Positions 43,300 to 52,244 of a stretch of 61,563 nucleotides of DNA are shown piece by piece. Source of the stretch: an uncultured Bacteroidales bacterium (GTDB lineage Bacteria > Bacteroidota > Bacteroidia > Bacteroidales > F082); contig CAMHFN010000015.1 in assembly GCA_946184615.1 (NCBI GenBank), forward strand, positions 1 to 61,563. Direction: 5' to 3'. The translations under genes were made by a program, and so were the position numbers. Every line of letters starts with the position of its first letter. Position 1 is the first letter of the stretch. The notes under the pieces were generated by a model, which was not told the DNA's origin, made no database searches, and worked only from the letters and a program-made list of their open reading frames with translations.

Positions 43300-45113
43300 C
43301 CCTCCTTGACTGGCTACCGATTACCAAAAAAGAAACCGACCTGCGCGGGTGGGACGAGGTGGATATTGTCTTTGTCACCGGCGACGCCTACGTGGATCAT
43401 CCGGCATTTGGGGCTGCCGTCATCGGGAGGATGCTGGAGCACAACGGCTTTCGGGTGGCTTTGATTCCCCAACCCAACTGGAGGGATGACCTGAGAGATT
43501 TCAAGAAGTTTGGAAAACCTCGTATCTACTTTGGGGTTTCGGCCGGCTGCATGGATTCGATGGTGAACCATTACACTGCCAACAAGCGATTAAGAAGCAA
43601 CGATGCCTATACCCCAGGAGGTGAGGCTGGATTCCGTCCCGACCGAGCCAGCGTGGTCTATAGCAACATCCTGAAAAAGCTCTATCCTGACGTGCCCGTG
43701 GTGATTGGCGGCATCGAGGCCTCTTTACGCCGCGTAACGCATTACGACTATTGGGACGACTGCCTGAAACCTTCGATCTTGGTGGATTCCCATGCCGACA
43801 TCGGGGTATATGGCATGGGCGAATACACCATGGTGGAAATTGCCAAGGCCATTCAACAAGGACGAAAAGTCAACGAACTGACGGACATCCAGCAGACTTT
43901 CTTCCTTCAGGACAAAAATCAACCTTTGCCAGCTTTTGAGGGAGAGTCTATCGAGCTTGTTTCCCATGAGATCTGTCTGAAAGACAAAAAGCGCTATGCC
44001 TCCAATTTCAAGCATATTGAAGAAGAGTCCAATAAAAAGCACGCCGCTCGATTGGTGCAAGACGTTGGCAACCAACGGGTGATCATCAATCCTCCCCTGC
44101 CCACCTTCACGACAGAGCAAATCGATGCCTCTTTTGACCTGCCTTACACCCGATTGCCTCATCCGAAATACGCCAAGCGCGGTGCCATCCCGGCCTACGA
44201 GATGATCAAACACAGCATCAACCTGCACCGAGGCTGTTTCGGGGGCTGCGCCTTCTGCACCATCTCAGCCCATCAAGGCAAATTCGTGGCCTCACGAAGC
44301 AAAGAATCCATTATGCGTGAGGTGGAGAAAGTGACCCAGATGGAAGACTTCAAAGGCTACATCAGCGACTTGGGTGGTCCCTCAGCCAACATGTACCGGA
44401 TGAAAGGCAAAGACGAAAGCCTTTGCGAAAAATGCGTCCGTCCCACCTGCCTCCAGCCCTCCGTCTGCAAGAACCTCAACACCGACCACCATCCTTTGAT
44501 CGAGATTTACCAGGAAGTGGACCGGCATCCGAAAGTGAAAAAAGCCACCGTCGGCTCGGGCATCCGCTACGACCTCTTCCTTCACGACTGCACCTCCGAG
44601 GAAAACCAAGCCATGGGCTACGACGAGTATTTCCGCCAGTTGGTGACACGACATGTCAGCGGACGCTTGAAAGTAGCCCCAGAACACACCAGCGATGCCG
44701 TGCTGAAACTGATGCGCAAGCCCAAGTTCGACCTATTTGTCAAACTGAAGAAAAATTTCGACTACCTGAACGAAAAGGAGCATCTCAACCAGCAACTCAT
44801 CCCCTATTTCATCTCTTCGCATCCCGACTGCTATTTGGAAGACATGGCGGAGCTGGCTGTGAAAACCAAGGCGTTGGGCTATCATCTGGAACAGGTGCAG
44901 GACTTCACCCCTACTCCCATGACCTTGGCCACGGAGATTTATTATTCGGGTTACAACCCATACACCTTGGAGCCTGTTTTTGTGGCCAAAAGCAAAGAAG
45001 AGAAACTTGCCCAGCAACGGTTTTTCTTCTGGTACAAACCCGAGAACCGCGAATGGGCAAAATCGATGCTGAAAAAACTAGGACACCCCGAATGGATCAA
45101 AAAATTGTTTTAA
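43296..45113 (+). CDS. ygiQ: YgiQ family radical SAM protein
   Basis: A 605-residue protein. N-terminal part (~1-280) is the B12-binding-like region of YgiQ (DIVFVTGDAYVDHPAFGAA; YPDVPVVIGGIEASLRR). The radical SAM cluster motif CxxxCxxC is in HRGCFGGCAFCTIS. A second Cys cluster (CEKCVRPTCLQPSVC) follows and the C-terminal DUF3362 ends the protein. The reaction of the family is not established. The start overlaps the ADH-ALDH stop (ATGA), so translation is coupled. Confidence 0.93.
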   Translation: MTLLDWLPITKKETDLRGWDEVDIVFVTGDAYVDHPAFGAAVIGRMLEHNGFRVALIPQPNWRDDLRDFKKFGKPRIYFGVSAGCMDSMVNHYTANKRLRSNDAYTPGGEAGFRPDRASVVYSNILKKLYPDVPVVIGGIEASLRRVTHYDYWDDCLKPSILVDSHADIGVYGMGEYTMVEIAKAIQQGRKVNELTDIQQTFFLQDKNQPLPAFEGESIELVSHEICLKDKKRYASNFKHIEEESNKKHAARLVQDVGNQRVIINPPLPTFTTEQIDASFDLPYTRLPHPKYAKRGAIPAYEMIKHSINLHRGCFGGCAFCTISAHQGKFVASRSKESIMREVEKVTQMEDFKGYISDLGGPSANMYRMKGKDESLCEKCVRPTCLQPSVCKNLNTDHHPLIEIYQEVDRHPKVKKATVGSGIRYDLFLHDCTSEENQAMGYDEYFRQLVTRHVSGRLKVAPEHTSDAVLKLMRKPKFDLFVKLKKNFDYLNEKEHLNQQLIPYFISSHPDCYLEDMAELAVKTKALGYHLEQVQDFTPTPMTLATEIYYSGYNPYTLEPVFVAKSKEEKLAQQRFFFWYKPENREWAKSMLKKLGHPEWIKKLF

Positions 45114-45118
45114 CTTTG
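45111..45118 (+). promoter_or_regulatory. -7 element TAACTTTG of the nicotinamidase gene
   Basis: The element contains the TAA stop of ygiQ itself and lies 29 bases before the ATG at 45147. Confidence 0.6.
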
Positions 45119-45146
45119 CGGCAAATTTCTAAAGCCTATTTTTATC

Positions 45147-45848
45147 ATGAAAAAACAATTTATCGGAGCCATGATGCTCTTCGCAGCCTTGATCGTTACC
45201 GGTTGCAACCACAACAACAATTCAGCCCAAAAGAATGTTAAAAACCAAGAAGTAAAAGAAGAAGTGAAAGAAGAACGTTTGCTCATTATCGTCGACCCAC
45301 AGATTGACTTTACCACGGGTAGCTTGGCCACTGCCAAAGGTCCCGAGGCCATGGACCGTCTGGCCCAGGCTATTGACAATGGTGTGTTGGAAAAATACAC
45401 TTGGGTCATCATCACTCAAGATGCCCATCCTGAAAACCACTGCTCATTTGTTGAAAAAGGAGGTGTTTTCCCGCCTCACTGTGTGGTTGGTACTGAAGGC
45501 ATGAACGTGTACCCTCCCCTGCAAAAAGCATTGGAAGACAGCCAGTTCAACAATTATCACTACATGACCAAGGGTGATTTGCCCGAAAAAGAAGAGTTCA
45601 GCGTTTTCCAAAATGAACATAGCGGTGAAAAACTGACCAGCACCATCAAAGAGATGGGTTTCAAGGGCATTGACATCTGCGGTATTGCTACCGACTACTG
45701 TGTGTATGAGACCACGAAAGACTTAATGGCTTTCTATCCTGCCAATCAAATTCGCATCGTCACCAACTGCATCGCTGCTGTCGACGACAACGACACCAAG
45801 TTAGCTGACTTGATGAAAGAGAACGGCATTGAGGGGATCACTTTTTAA
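45147..45848 (+). CDS. nicotinamidase-like isochorismatase-family lipoprotein
   Basis: A 233-residue cysteine hydrolase, likely turning nicotinamide into nicotinate. The triad is visible: Asp in LLIIVDPQIDF, Lys in YMTKGD, Cys in IATDYCVYET. Metal ligands lie in TQDAHPENH. Unlike PncA, the protein begins with a lipoprotein signal peptide (lipobox LIVTGC, Cys20) and a charged linker (NVKNQEVKEEVKEE), so it acts outside the cytoplasm. That would capture nicotinamide from host or dead cells and import the acid. The transporter-like gene 16 bases downstream may be part of the same task, but there is no proof. Confidence 0.85.
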   Translation: MKKQFIGAMMLFAALIVTGCNHNNNSAQKNVKNQEVKEEVKEERLLIIVDPQIDFTTGSLATAKGPEAMDRLAQAIDNGVLEKYTWVIITQDAHPENHCSFVEKGGVFPPHCVVGTEGMNVYPPLQKALEDSQFNNYHYMTKGDLPEKEEFSVFQNEHSGEKLTSTIKEMGFKGIDICGIATDYCVYETTKDLMAFYPANQIRIVTNCIAAVDDNDTKLADLMKENGIEGITF

Positions 45849-45860
45849 GAAGCAAGAAGT
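45847..45860 (+). repeat. two heptamers AAGAAGC, AAGAAGT
   Basis: Directly behind the nicotinamidase stop and 5 bases before the next ATG. Same type as 5609-5643. Confidence 0.6.
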
Positions 45861-45864
45861 AATA

Positions 45865-46884
45865 ATGGGGAGCTTTAAGGCATTTCTTGAGCGGAAAAAA
45901 GTAGACCTTACTTGGCGTGCCTATTTTGTAGATGCACTGGGTGCCATGGCGTTGGGCTTGTTTGCCTCACTGCTCATTGGCACCATCTTCCAAACCTTAG
46001 GCGACAAGACGGGATGGGATGCTTTTATCACCATAGCGAAATATGCCAAAGCCGCTACCGGTGCCGCCATTGCGGTAGCCATCGCATACAAGTTACGATG
46101 TGAAGGTTTGGTCCTGTTCAGTGCCATTGCCGTGGGTATCGCTGGCAACGAGTTAGGAGGTCCCATGGGGGCATACGTAGCCGTGCTGGTCGCCATCGAG
46201 CTAGGCAAGATGGTCTATAAAGAGACCCAGGTGGATATCCTCGTCACCCCTGCCGTGGTCATCATCAGCGGTGTGTTGGTTGCCTTTGCCATCGGGCCCG
46301 CCATTGGAAAACTGATGACGGCATTGGGTTCCTTTATCGAGAACGCCACCCAGATGCAACCTTTCCTGATGGGCATCATCGTATCCGTTGTCATTGGTGC
46401 CGTACTCACCCTCCCCATTAGCTCTGCTGCCATCTGTTTGGCCATTGGCTTGGGCGGCATCGCAGGAGGTGCTGCAACTGCCGGTTGTTGTGCTCAGATG
46501 ATAGGCTTTGCCGTGTTAAGTTTCAGGGAGAACCGTTGGGGCGGACTTTTGGCGCAAGGGTTGGGCACCTCGATGCTTCAGATGGGCAACATCGTGAAGA
46601 ACCCTCGCATCTGGATTCCTCCGACCTTGGCCGCTGCCATCACTGGCCCTTTGGCCACCTGTGTGTTTCACCTGGAGAACATCCCCATCGGCTCTGGCAT
46701 GGGTACCTGTGGCCTCGTTGGACCTATCGGCATCTATACCGCCATGCCCGAGGGAGGTCTGAATATGTGGATCGGCATGTTGTTGATTTGCTTTGTCCTG
46801 CCCGCACTGCTCTCTTGGCTGTTTGGCATCATCCTGCGTAAAATCGGCTGGATCAAAGACGGTGACCTAAAAATCGAATGCTGA
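45865..46884 (+). CDS. PTS EIIC-like multi-pass transporter
   Basis: A 339-residue membrane protein with about nine or ten helices, rich in Gly and Ala (ALGAMALGLFASLLIGTIF; PFLMGIIVSVVIGAVLTLPISSAAI; GGAATAGCCAQMIGF; GTCGLVGPIGIYTAMPEGG). It matches the stand-alone 'PTS transporter subunit IIC' family of YhaQ-like/DUF proteins lacking EIIA/EIIB domains. ATG 45865 is preferred to the TTG at 45829, which would overlap the previous gene. Substrate unknown. The stop overlaps recX. Confidence 0.8.
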   Translation: MGSFKAFLERKKVDLTWRAYFVDALGAMALGLFASLLIGTIFQTLGDKTGWDAFITIAKYAKAATGAAIAVAIAYKLRCEGLVLFSAIAVGIAGNELGGPMGAYVAVLVAIELGKMVYKETQVDILVTPAVVIISGVLVAFAIGPAIGKLMTALGSFIENATQMQPFLMGIIVSVVIGAVLTLPISSAAICLAIGLGGIAGGAATAGCCAQMIGFAVLSFRENRWGGLLAQGLGTSMLQMGNIVKNPRIWIPPTLAAAITGPLATCVFHLENIPIGSGMGTCGLVGPIGIYTAMPEGGLNMWIGMLLICFVLPALLSWLFGIILRKIGWIKDGDLKIEC

Positions 46885-47357
46885 TGCCTTCAAAACCACT
46901 TTCGTCCGACCAAGTCTTGGACAAGATGGCCAAATACTGCGCCTACCAAGAACGTTGTGTGAAAGATGTCGTTGACAAACTTAAGACCTTCGACCTCAGC
47001 TCAAAAGACCAAGAAGAAATCCTCAACTACTTGATTGACAATCGTTTTGTCAATAACGAACGTTTTGCCCATGCCTTCGTCAGAGGCAAAATCAACCAAA
47101 GCGGATGGGGGCTGAACAAGATTCGTTTCCATCTGATGCAGAAAGGCATCGCCAAGGAGACCATCGAGGGAGCCTTACAAGAGGCCGATACTGAAATGTA
47201 TCGTCAGCGGCTCATCGAATTACTTCAATCCAAGGCAAAGACCGTCAGGGCTACCAACGACTTCGAAAAAAAACGCAAACTTGCCGCATTCGCCCTACAG
47301 CGGGGCTTTGAGGCCAGTTTGGTTTGGATAGTTTTGAAAGAAGATTTTGAAGATTAA
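46878..47357 (+). CDS. recX: RecX family regulatory protein
   Basis: A 159-residue all-helical protein with RecX repeats (YCAYQERCVKDVVDKLKTF; YLIDNRFVNNERFAHAFVRGKINQSGWGLNKIRFHLMQKGI; RQRLIELLQSKAKT). RecX modulates RecA filaments. recA is not in the window. Two ATGs are possible (46878 and 46884). The first overlaps the transporter stop by 7 bases. Ends 38 bases before the LytTR gene, which has its own promoter. Confidence 0.9.
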   Translation: MLMPSKPLSSDQVLDKMAKYCAYQERCVKDVVDKLKTFDLSSKDQEEILNYLIDNRFVNNERFAHAFVRGKINQSGWGLNKIRFHLMQKGIAKETIEGALQEADTEMYRQRLIELLQSKAKTVRATNDFEKKRKLAAFALQRGFEASLVWIVLKEDFED

Positions 47358-47377
47358 AACGATTTTTCGTATCTTTG
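47347..47377 (+). promoter_or_regulatory. promoter (TTG, 20-base spacer, TATCTTTG) of the LytTR gene
   Basis: TTG at 47347-47349, in the last codons of recX, and TATCTTTG at 47370-47377. ATG follows 17 bases later. Confidence 0.65.
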
Positions 47378-47394
47378 CCGCTTAATAATGAGTC

Positions 47395-48273
47395 ATGAAA
47401 TTTCGGAAACGACTGGTTACCCAAACACCGGAATGCCTGACTGAGACCTCCAGCCAGGTACTCAACGTCATTATCTCGACGTTGTTCGCATTGGTGTTCT
47501 TGACGGCCTACGTCCCGTTTTCGTCAACAGCATGGTTCCAGGTGGGACGAGGCAATTATTTCTTCATCACGTTGGCCTTTGTAGGAAGCGGCACCATTTT
47601 TTTGGGTCTCAGCCGGATGTTCATGAATTGGCTTATCAAGCGAATCCGCCATTTTGCTTTATGGGGTTATCTTTTATGGCTCTTTCTGGAGATCATGATC
47701 ATTGCCGTGTGCCATACCCTGATTTCCTTCTTCCAAATCCAAGCCACCGACCATAGTTTTGGCTACCTTTACGGAAAGAGTGTGTTGATCACCTTCATCG
47801 CCTTGGGTGTGCCTTACATTATCACCAACCTTGGTATCTTGCTGAAAGACGCCCAGCGACGCATGACGCTGACCCGAAGCGACTTGGTGGCCTCCGACGA
47901 CGAGGTGATGCCCCAACACACCGAGATCATCAACTTGATGGACAACAATGGCACCCTGAAACTTTCCGTGAAACTCGACAACCTTTATTACATCAAAGCT
48001 GAGGACAACTACATCAACGTGTTCTACCAACGTAGCGGCACCATCGCCAGTTACCTGTTACGTTGCAAGATGAAGACCATCGAAGACAATTGTGCCGGAT
48101 CCAGTTCCTTGATGCGCTGCCATCGTTCGTACATTGTCAACATCAAGAAAGTCAGTGTTTTACACAACGAATCCGATGGTTTCGTCCTCGACTTCGAACG
48201 CGAAGGCCTTGAATCGATTCCTGTATCGAAGACTTATTCGCAAAAGGTTTTGGAGGCGTTTAACAAGAGGTGA
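47395..48273 (+). CDS. membrane-bound LytTR-type DNA-binding regulator
   Basis: A 292-residue protein. The N-terminal half has four hydrophobic segments (VLNVIISTLFALVFLTAYV; FFITLAFVGSGTIFLGL; LWGYLLWLFLEIMIIAVCHTLI; VLITFIALGVPYIITNLGILL). The C-terminal ~100 residues form a LytTR domain (LYYIKAEDNYINVFY; SSLMRCHRSYIVNIKKV). No receiver domain, so signal sensing is probably by the membrane part. Targets are unknown. Convergent with fabG, with a hairpin between. Confidence 0.9.
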   Translation: MKFRKRLVTQTPECLTETSSQVLNVIISTLFALVFLTAYVPFSSTAWFQVGRGNYFFITLAFVGSGTIFLGLSRMFMNWLIKRIRHFALWGYLLWLFLEIMIIAVCHTLISFFQIQATDHSFGYLYGKSVLITFIALGVPYIITNLGILLKDAQRRMTLTRSDLVASDDEVMPQHTEIINLMDNNGTLKLSVKLDNLYYIKAEDNYINVFYQRSGTIASYLLRCKMKTIEDNCAGSSSLMRCHRSYIVNIKKVSVLHNESDGFVLDFEREGLESIPVSKTYSQKVLEAFNKR

Positions 48274-48282
48274 GAATAAACC

Positions 48283-48314
48283 ATTTCGGGGACACCTAAT
48301 GGCATCCCCGAAAT
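48283..48314. terminator. hairpin between the LytTR gene and fabG
   Basis: 10-bp perfect stem ATTTCGGGGA / TCCCCGAAAT between two convergent genes. The T tract is weak, so its strength is uncertain. Confidence 0.6.
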
Positions 48315-48343
48315 TCCAATAAATTCTGTCGTTTTATAATCTT

Positions 48344-49090
48344 TTAGCAATTCATGCCGCCACAGCAGTGGATGACCTGACCCGTGACATACGAAGAAAG
48401 GTCGGAGGCTAGGAAGAGGGCCACGTTGGCCACGTCTTCGGGGGTGCCACCACGACGCAACGGGATAAGGCTTTCCCAAGCCTTGCGGACGTCTTCGGGC
48501 AGGGCATTGGTCATGGCCGTGATGATGAATCCCGGAGCGATGGCATTGTGACGGATGTTACGAACGCCCATCTCCTTGGCAGCACTCTTGGTGAAGCCAA
48601 TGATGCCAGCCTTGGAGGCGGAGTAGTTGCACTGGTTGGCATTGCCAGAAACACCCACCACTGAGCTCATGTTGATGACACTGCCGCCATTCTGCTTCCA
48701 CATGACGGGCTGGACGGCCTTGGTGAAGTTGAACACCGACTTGAGGTTGACATTAATGACGGCATCCCATTGTTCCTCGGTCATGCGTTTGAGGGCGGTG
48801 TCCTTAGTGATGCCAGCATTGTTGACCAGCACATCGATGCGACCGAAATCCTTGACCACTTCGTCAACAACCTGTTGGGTCTCAACAAAGTTGGCTGCGT
48901 TGGAGGCGTATGCCTTGGCTTTGATGCCCATGGCTTGGAGTTCTTTTTCGGTCTCAAGCACAAAGTCACTCAATGCGATATCCGTGAAAGCGATGTCGCA
49001 GCCTTCACTGGCAAAACGCATAGCGATGGCCTTACCGATGCCACGACCGGCACCCGTAATCAAAGCCACCTTGTTCTCTAACATGTTCAT
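48344..49090 (-). CDS. fabG: 3-oxoacyl-ACP reductase
   Basis: A 248-residue short-chain dehydrogenase reducing 3-oxoacyl-ACP with NADPH. It has the cofactor motif TGAGRGIGKAIA and NNAGIT. The catalytic Ser (NMSSVVGVSGN) and Tyr-x-x-x-Lys (YSASK) are present. It is the last gene of the fabH-fabF-fabZ-acpP-fabG run, although separated from acpP by 85 bases of AT-rich heptamers. The C-terminus VIHCCGGMNC is cysteine-rich. Confidence 0.93.
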   Translation of the reverse strand: MNMLENKVALITGAGRGIGKAIAMRFASEGCDIAFTDIALSDFVLETEKELQAMGIKAKAYASNAANFVETQQVVDEVVKDFGRIDVLVNNAGITKDTALKRMTEEQWDAVINVNLKSVFNFTKAVQPVMWKQNGGSVINMSSVVGVSGNANQCNYSASKAGIIGFTKSAAKEMGVRNIRHNAIAPGFIITAMTNALPEDVRKAWESLIPLRRGGTPEDVANVALFLASDLSSYVTGQVIHCCGGMNC

Positions 49091-49093
49091 AGT

Positions 49094-49121
49094 AATTAGG
49101 AATTAATAATCTAGAATTTAG
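49094..49121. repeat. AT-rich heptamers between fabG and acpP
   Basis: AATTAGG, AATTAAT, AATCTAG, AATTTAG; two related units at 49160-49173. Same period as 6234-6261. Confidence 0.6.
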
Positions 49122-49175
49122 AGGGTAAAATTAGCAATTCTTTTTCAACTACCGCTATAAATTCTTAATTCTAAA

Positions 49176-49415
49176 CTATTTGTTGGTGTATTCCTCAATG
49201 AGTTTGCAAAGGTCTTCGACGGTCTGAATCTTTTCCGTATCCGTGTCTTCGAACTTCAGGTTGAACTCACGTTCAAGTTCCATGGAGAGTTCAACGACGT
49301 CCAATGAGTCAGCACCCAGGTCGTTAGTGAGGTTCTTTTCAGGGGTGATTTCGTCTTCGGAAATACCAAGTTTAGAAGCGACGATACTTTTTACTCTGTC
49401 TTGAATTGTTGCCAT
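49176..49415 (-). CDS. acpP: acyl carrier protein
   Basis: A 79-residue ACP carrying the growing acyl chain on phosphopantetheine. Attachment Ser37 is in DLGADSLDVVELSM. The usual acidic helix II and length are present. It is in the fab cluster between fabZ and fabG. Confidence 0.96.
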   Translation of the reverse strand: MATIQDRVKSIVASKLGISEDEITPEKNLTNDLGADSLDVVELSMELEREFNLKFEDTDTEKIQTVEDLCKLIEEYTNK

Positions 49416-49455
49416 AATAATTGATTTAAAGATTTATAATTCAATAATTTAAAGA

Positions 49456-49884
49456 TTATTTTTGACGGGTATCTGGAAGGAGGGCGAACGAAAGTTCTCC
49501 TCTGACACACAGTTTGCCGCCCACGCTCAGTTTGGCGGAGCAGATATAAATGTTGGCACGATGCACGTCGAGGGTGGCTTCCACTTCGACGGTGTCGCCC
49601 GGACGGACGCTGTTCTTGAAGCGCACCTTGTCGATGCCGGTGTAGAAAGTCAGCTTGCCGATGAGGTCGTCTTTCATCAGCAAGGCACAGGACTGGGCCA
49701 TGATTTCGCAGAGGATGACGCCCGGAACGACGGGTTCACCAGGGAAATGGCCTTTCAGGAAAAACTCCTCACCCGTGACATGATATTTGGAATGGGCCAC
49801 GTGGTTTTCGTCGAGGGTCATCTCGTCCACCAGGAGCATGGGCTCGCGGTGCGGGAGGTACTGTTTGATTTCTTCTCTATTCAT
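49456..49884 (-). CDS. fabZ: 3-hydroxyacyl-ACP dehydratase (FabZ-type)
   Basis: A 142-residue hot-dog-fold dehydratase. The catalytic His is in FFLKGHFPGEPVVPGV, and the catalytic Glu is in VILCEIMAQS. The N-terminus REEIKQYLPHREPMLLVDEM follows the family and supports the ATG at 49884. The frame stays open to a GTG at 49905, which lies in a hairpin. It follows fabF by 76 bases. Confidence 0.93.
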   Translation of the reverse strand: MNREEIKQYLPHREPMLLVDEMTLDENHVAHSKYHVTGEEFFLKGHFPGEPVVPGVILCEIMAQSCALLMKDDLIGKLTFYTGIDKVRFKNSVRPGDTVEVEATLDVHRANIYICSAKLSVGGKLCVRGELSFALLPDTRQK

Positions 49885-49899
49885 GTTTGTGTGTTTGAT

Positions 49900-49955
49900 C
49901 CCCACGCTGCGCTACGCTTGCGTGGGGTTATTGAAATCGCGCCTCTTCGAGGCGC
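49900..49955. repeat. two adjacent hairpins between fabF and fabZ
   Basis: CCCCACGC / GCGTGGGG with a 12-base loop (49900-49927) and GCGCCTC / GAGGCGC with a 3-base loop (49939-49955). Neither has a T tract. Could modulate mRNA processing or stability, or be remnants of mobile repeats. Confidence 0.6.
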
Positions 49956-49960
49956 CAGGG

Positions 49961-51202
49961 TTAATATTTTATCTTTCTGATTGCGACACAAGCGTTATGG
50001 CCACCGAAGCCCAAGGAGTTGGAGATGGCAATGTCAAGATCAACCTTGATCGCTTTGTTAGGTGTATAGTCAAGGTCGCATTCCGGGTCGGGTTCGTCGA
50101 GGCCGATGGTCGGGGGGATGATGCCTGTGTTGAGGGCCATCACGGCAGCGACTAACTCGATACCGCCGGCGGCGCCGAGGGCATGACCCATCTCCGACTT
50201 GGTGGAGCTGATATGGGCACGACGGGCTTCCTCCTCACCCATCGCAATCTTGATGGCTTTGGTCTCGCCACTGTCGTTCATCGGCGTACCGGTACCGTGG
50301 GCATTAATATACAAGGACTCTCCTGCCTTGTAACCAGCCTCATCGAGGGCTTGTTTGATGGCCAGGCTTTGAGTGGTGCCATCCGGACGTGGGGCCGTGC
50401 TATGGTAAGCATCGCAGCTGTTGCCGTAGCCGCAAACCTCGGCATAGATCTTCGCGCCACGTTGTTTGGCATGTTCGTATTCTTCAAGGAGCACAATGCC
50501 AGCACCTTCGGCGATGACAAAGCCAGCGCGGTTCTTGTTGAATGGCAGGGAGGCTCTCGTCGGGTCCTCCACTTTGGTGAGGGCCTTGCAATTGGCAAAA
50601 CCGCCAATCGAAACAGGGTTGATACCCGCCTCGCACCCTCCAGTGATGATGGCGTCGGCATAGCCGTGCTTGATGGCACGATAGGCCTCACCGATGCTGT
50701 GGGTGCCTGTGGCACAAGCCGTTACGATAGGAACGCAAGGACCTTGTGCATTGTAACGGATGGCCACGCTGCCCGATGCCATGTTGCCGATCATGGTGGG
50801 GATCATGAGCGGAGAGATCCAACGGGCGCCCTCATCGTGATAGCGGATGACGCCACCCATGATGGTATCGAATCCACCGATGCCTGAGCCGATATACACA
50901 CCCAGACGGCTGGGATCCATTTGCATGTCCTCGTTGCCCTTCATGGCTTGCGCGGCAGCAGCCATGGCATAGATGGCGAAGCGGTCGTTGCGTTTGACAA
51001 AGCCTTTGTCAACCCCTGCCGCGATGGGATCGAAGTCCTTCAACTCACCGGCAATCTTCACAGGAAGGTCGGTGGTGTCGAACGACTTGATCGGGGCGAT
51101 GCCGCATACTCCATTAATAAAATTATTCCATGTGGTTTCGAGGTCGTTGCCCACTGGCGAAACAACCCCCATACCTGTAATGACTACTCTTCTCGTTTCC
51201 AT
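49961..51202 (-). CDS. fabF: 3-oxoacyl-ACP synthase II
   Basis: A 413-residue elongating condensing enzyme. Catalytic Cys163 in VTACATGTHS, His in NAHGTGTPMNDSGE and MGHALGAAGGIE complete the Cys-His-His triad. It follows fabH by 36 bases made largely of heptamer repeat. Length and motifs are normal. Confidence 0.96.
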   Translation of the reverse strand: METRRVVITGMGVVSPVGNDLETTWNNFINGVCGIAPIKSFDTTDLPVKIAGELKDFDPIAAGVDKGFVKRNDRFAIYAMAAAAQAMKGNEDMQMDPSRLGVYIGSGIGGFDTIMGGVIRYHDEGARWISPLMIPTMIGNMASGSVAIRYNAQGPCVPIVTACATGTHSIGEAYRAIKHGYADAIITGGCEAGINPVSIGGFANCKALTKVEDPTRASLPFNKNRAGFVIAEGAGIVLLEEYEHAKQRGAKIYAEVCGYGNSCDAYHSTAPRPDGTTQSLAIKQALDEAGYKAGESLYINAHGTGTPMNDSGETKAIKIAMGEEEARRAHISSTKSEMGHALGAAGGIELVAAVMALNTGIIPPTIGLDEPDPECDLDYTPNKAIKVDLDIAISNSLGFGGHNACVAIRKIKY

Positions 51203-51208
51203 TAATGC

Positions 51209-51243
51209 TTTCCGTTTTCCGTTTTCAACTTTCCGTTTTCAAA
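51209..51243. repeat. five heptamers between fabH and fabF
   Basis: TTTCCGT x2, TTTCAAC, TTTCCGT, TTTCAAA. It overlaps the last codons and stop of fabH. Reverse complement of the units at the ADH-ALDH seam. Confidence 0.85.
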
Positions 51244-52192
51244 ATTCCCATTCCCACCAGCAAGCGGCTGACACGAATCCGGCGCCGAAGGCACTCATCA
51301 CAATCTTGTCGCCCTGGTGTATCTTGTTGTCTCTCATCATTTCATCCAGCATGATCGGGATGCTGGCCGAAGAGGTGTTGCCGTATTTCTCGATGACGGT
51401 GGGGTATTTCTCTTCGGGACCGCCCACGATGTTACGGATACCTTCGATGATACGTTTGTTGGCCTGGTGAAGCATAAACCAGTTGATGTCGTCAGCCGTA
51501 AGATGGGCACGGTTCAGGATGGTCTGGATATCCTTGGCCGATTCAGAGACGGCGGTGCGGAACAGTTCCTTGCCCTTCATCACCAGGGGTTGGCCCTTCA
51601 CGTAGGTGGATTCAAAGGGGGTGGTCTCCATACCTCTCTCATAATAAAGCACGTCGCGGTCGGAGATCATGGTGAGGTTCACATCCTTGAAGGCGTTGCC
51701 CTCGGTGAGCACCACGGCACCGGCGCCATCGCCGAACAGCACGCTACAGTCGCGTTCATGCCAGTTGCAATATTTGGTAGGTTCCTCGGCACAGAGGATC
51801 AGAATGTTCTTGGCGCGGCCGGCCTTCATCATGCCATCAGCCAACATCAATGCGTTGACGAATCCGGCACAAGCTACATTGATGTCCAATCCTGCGCAAG
51901 AAAGGCCAATGCGTTTTTGCACGATGCAGCTCAGACCGGGGGTGATATGGCGGTTGGCTACGTTCGAGACCAAAAGGAAATCAATTTGGTCGGGACGCAA
52001 ACCAGAGGCCTTGATGGCTTTTATCGAGGCATCCACGGCAAGGTCGTAGAGATCTTCTGTAGATAATAAATGACGGGTTTTTATTCCAGTGCGGGTAGTG
52101 ATCCACGCATCGTTGGTATCTAAAAATTTCGACAGGTCGTCGTTGCTGACGGTCATGGTCGGTACGGCGCTTCCAGTTCCAATAATTTTCAT
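51239..52192 (-). CDS. fabH: 3-oxoacyl-ACP synthase III
   Basis: A 317-residue enzyme condensing acetyl- or other acyl-CoA with malonyl-ACP to begin fatty acid synthesis. Cys108 in INVACAGFVNA, His in WFMLHQANKRI and Asn in YGNTSSASIP form the triad. First gene of the fab run. The final residues (WEWEF) and stop lie in the heptamer array. Promoter TACTTTTG 45 bases upstream. Confidence 0.95.
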   Translation of the reverse strand: MKIIGTGSAVPTMTVSNDDLSKFLDTNDAWITTRTGIKTRHLLSTEDLYDLAVDASIKAIKASGLRPDQIDFLLVSNVANRHITPGLSCIVQKRIGLSCAGLDINVACAGFVNALMLADGMMKAGRAKNILILCAEEPTKYCNWHERDCSVLFGDGAGAVVLTEGNAFKDVNLTMISDRDVLYYERGMETTPFESTYVKGQPLVMKGKELFRTAVSESAKDIQTILNRAHLTADDINWFMLHQANKRIIEGIRNIVGGPEEKYPTVIEKYGNTSSASIPIMLDEMMRDNKIHQGDKIVMSAFGAGFVSAACWWEWEF

Positions 52193-52236
52193 AGTCTTAA
52201 AATTTTTGCTCGTTTTGTTAAAACCTAAAAACGCCG

Positions 52237-52244
52237 CAAAAGTA
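52237..52244 (-). promoter_or_regulatory. -7 element TACTTTTG of the fab operon
   Basis: TAnnTTTG match on the minus strand, 45-52 bases before the fabH ATG. Confidence 0.5.

Noticed and set aside
44423..45241. 272-codon frame in the same direction over the ygiQ 3' end
   Set aside because: Out-of-frame reading of ygiQ; Pro/Arg-rich with no motif, and it runs into the nicotinamidase gene.
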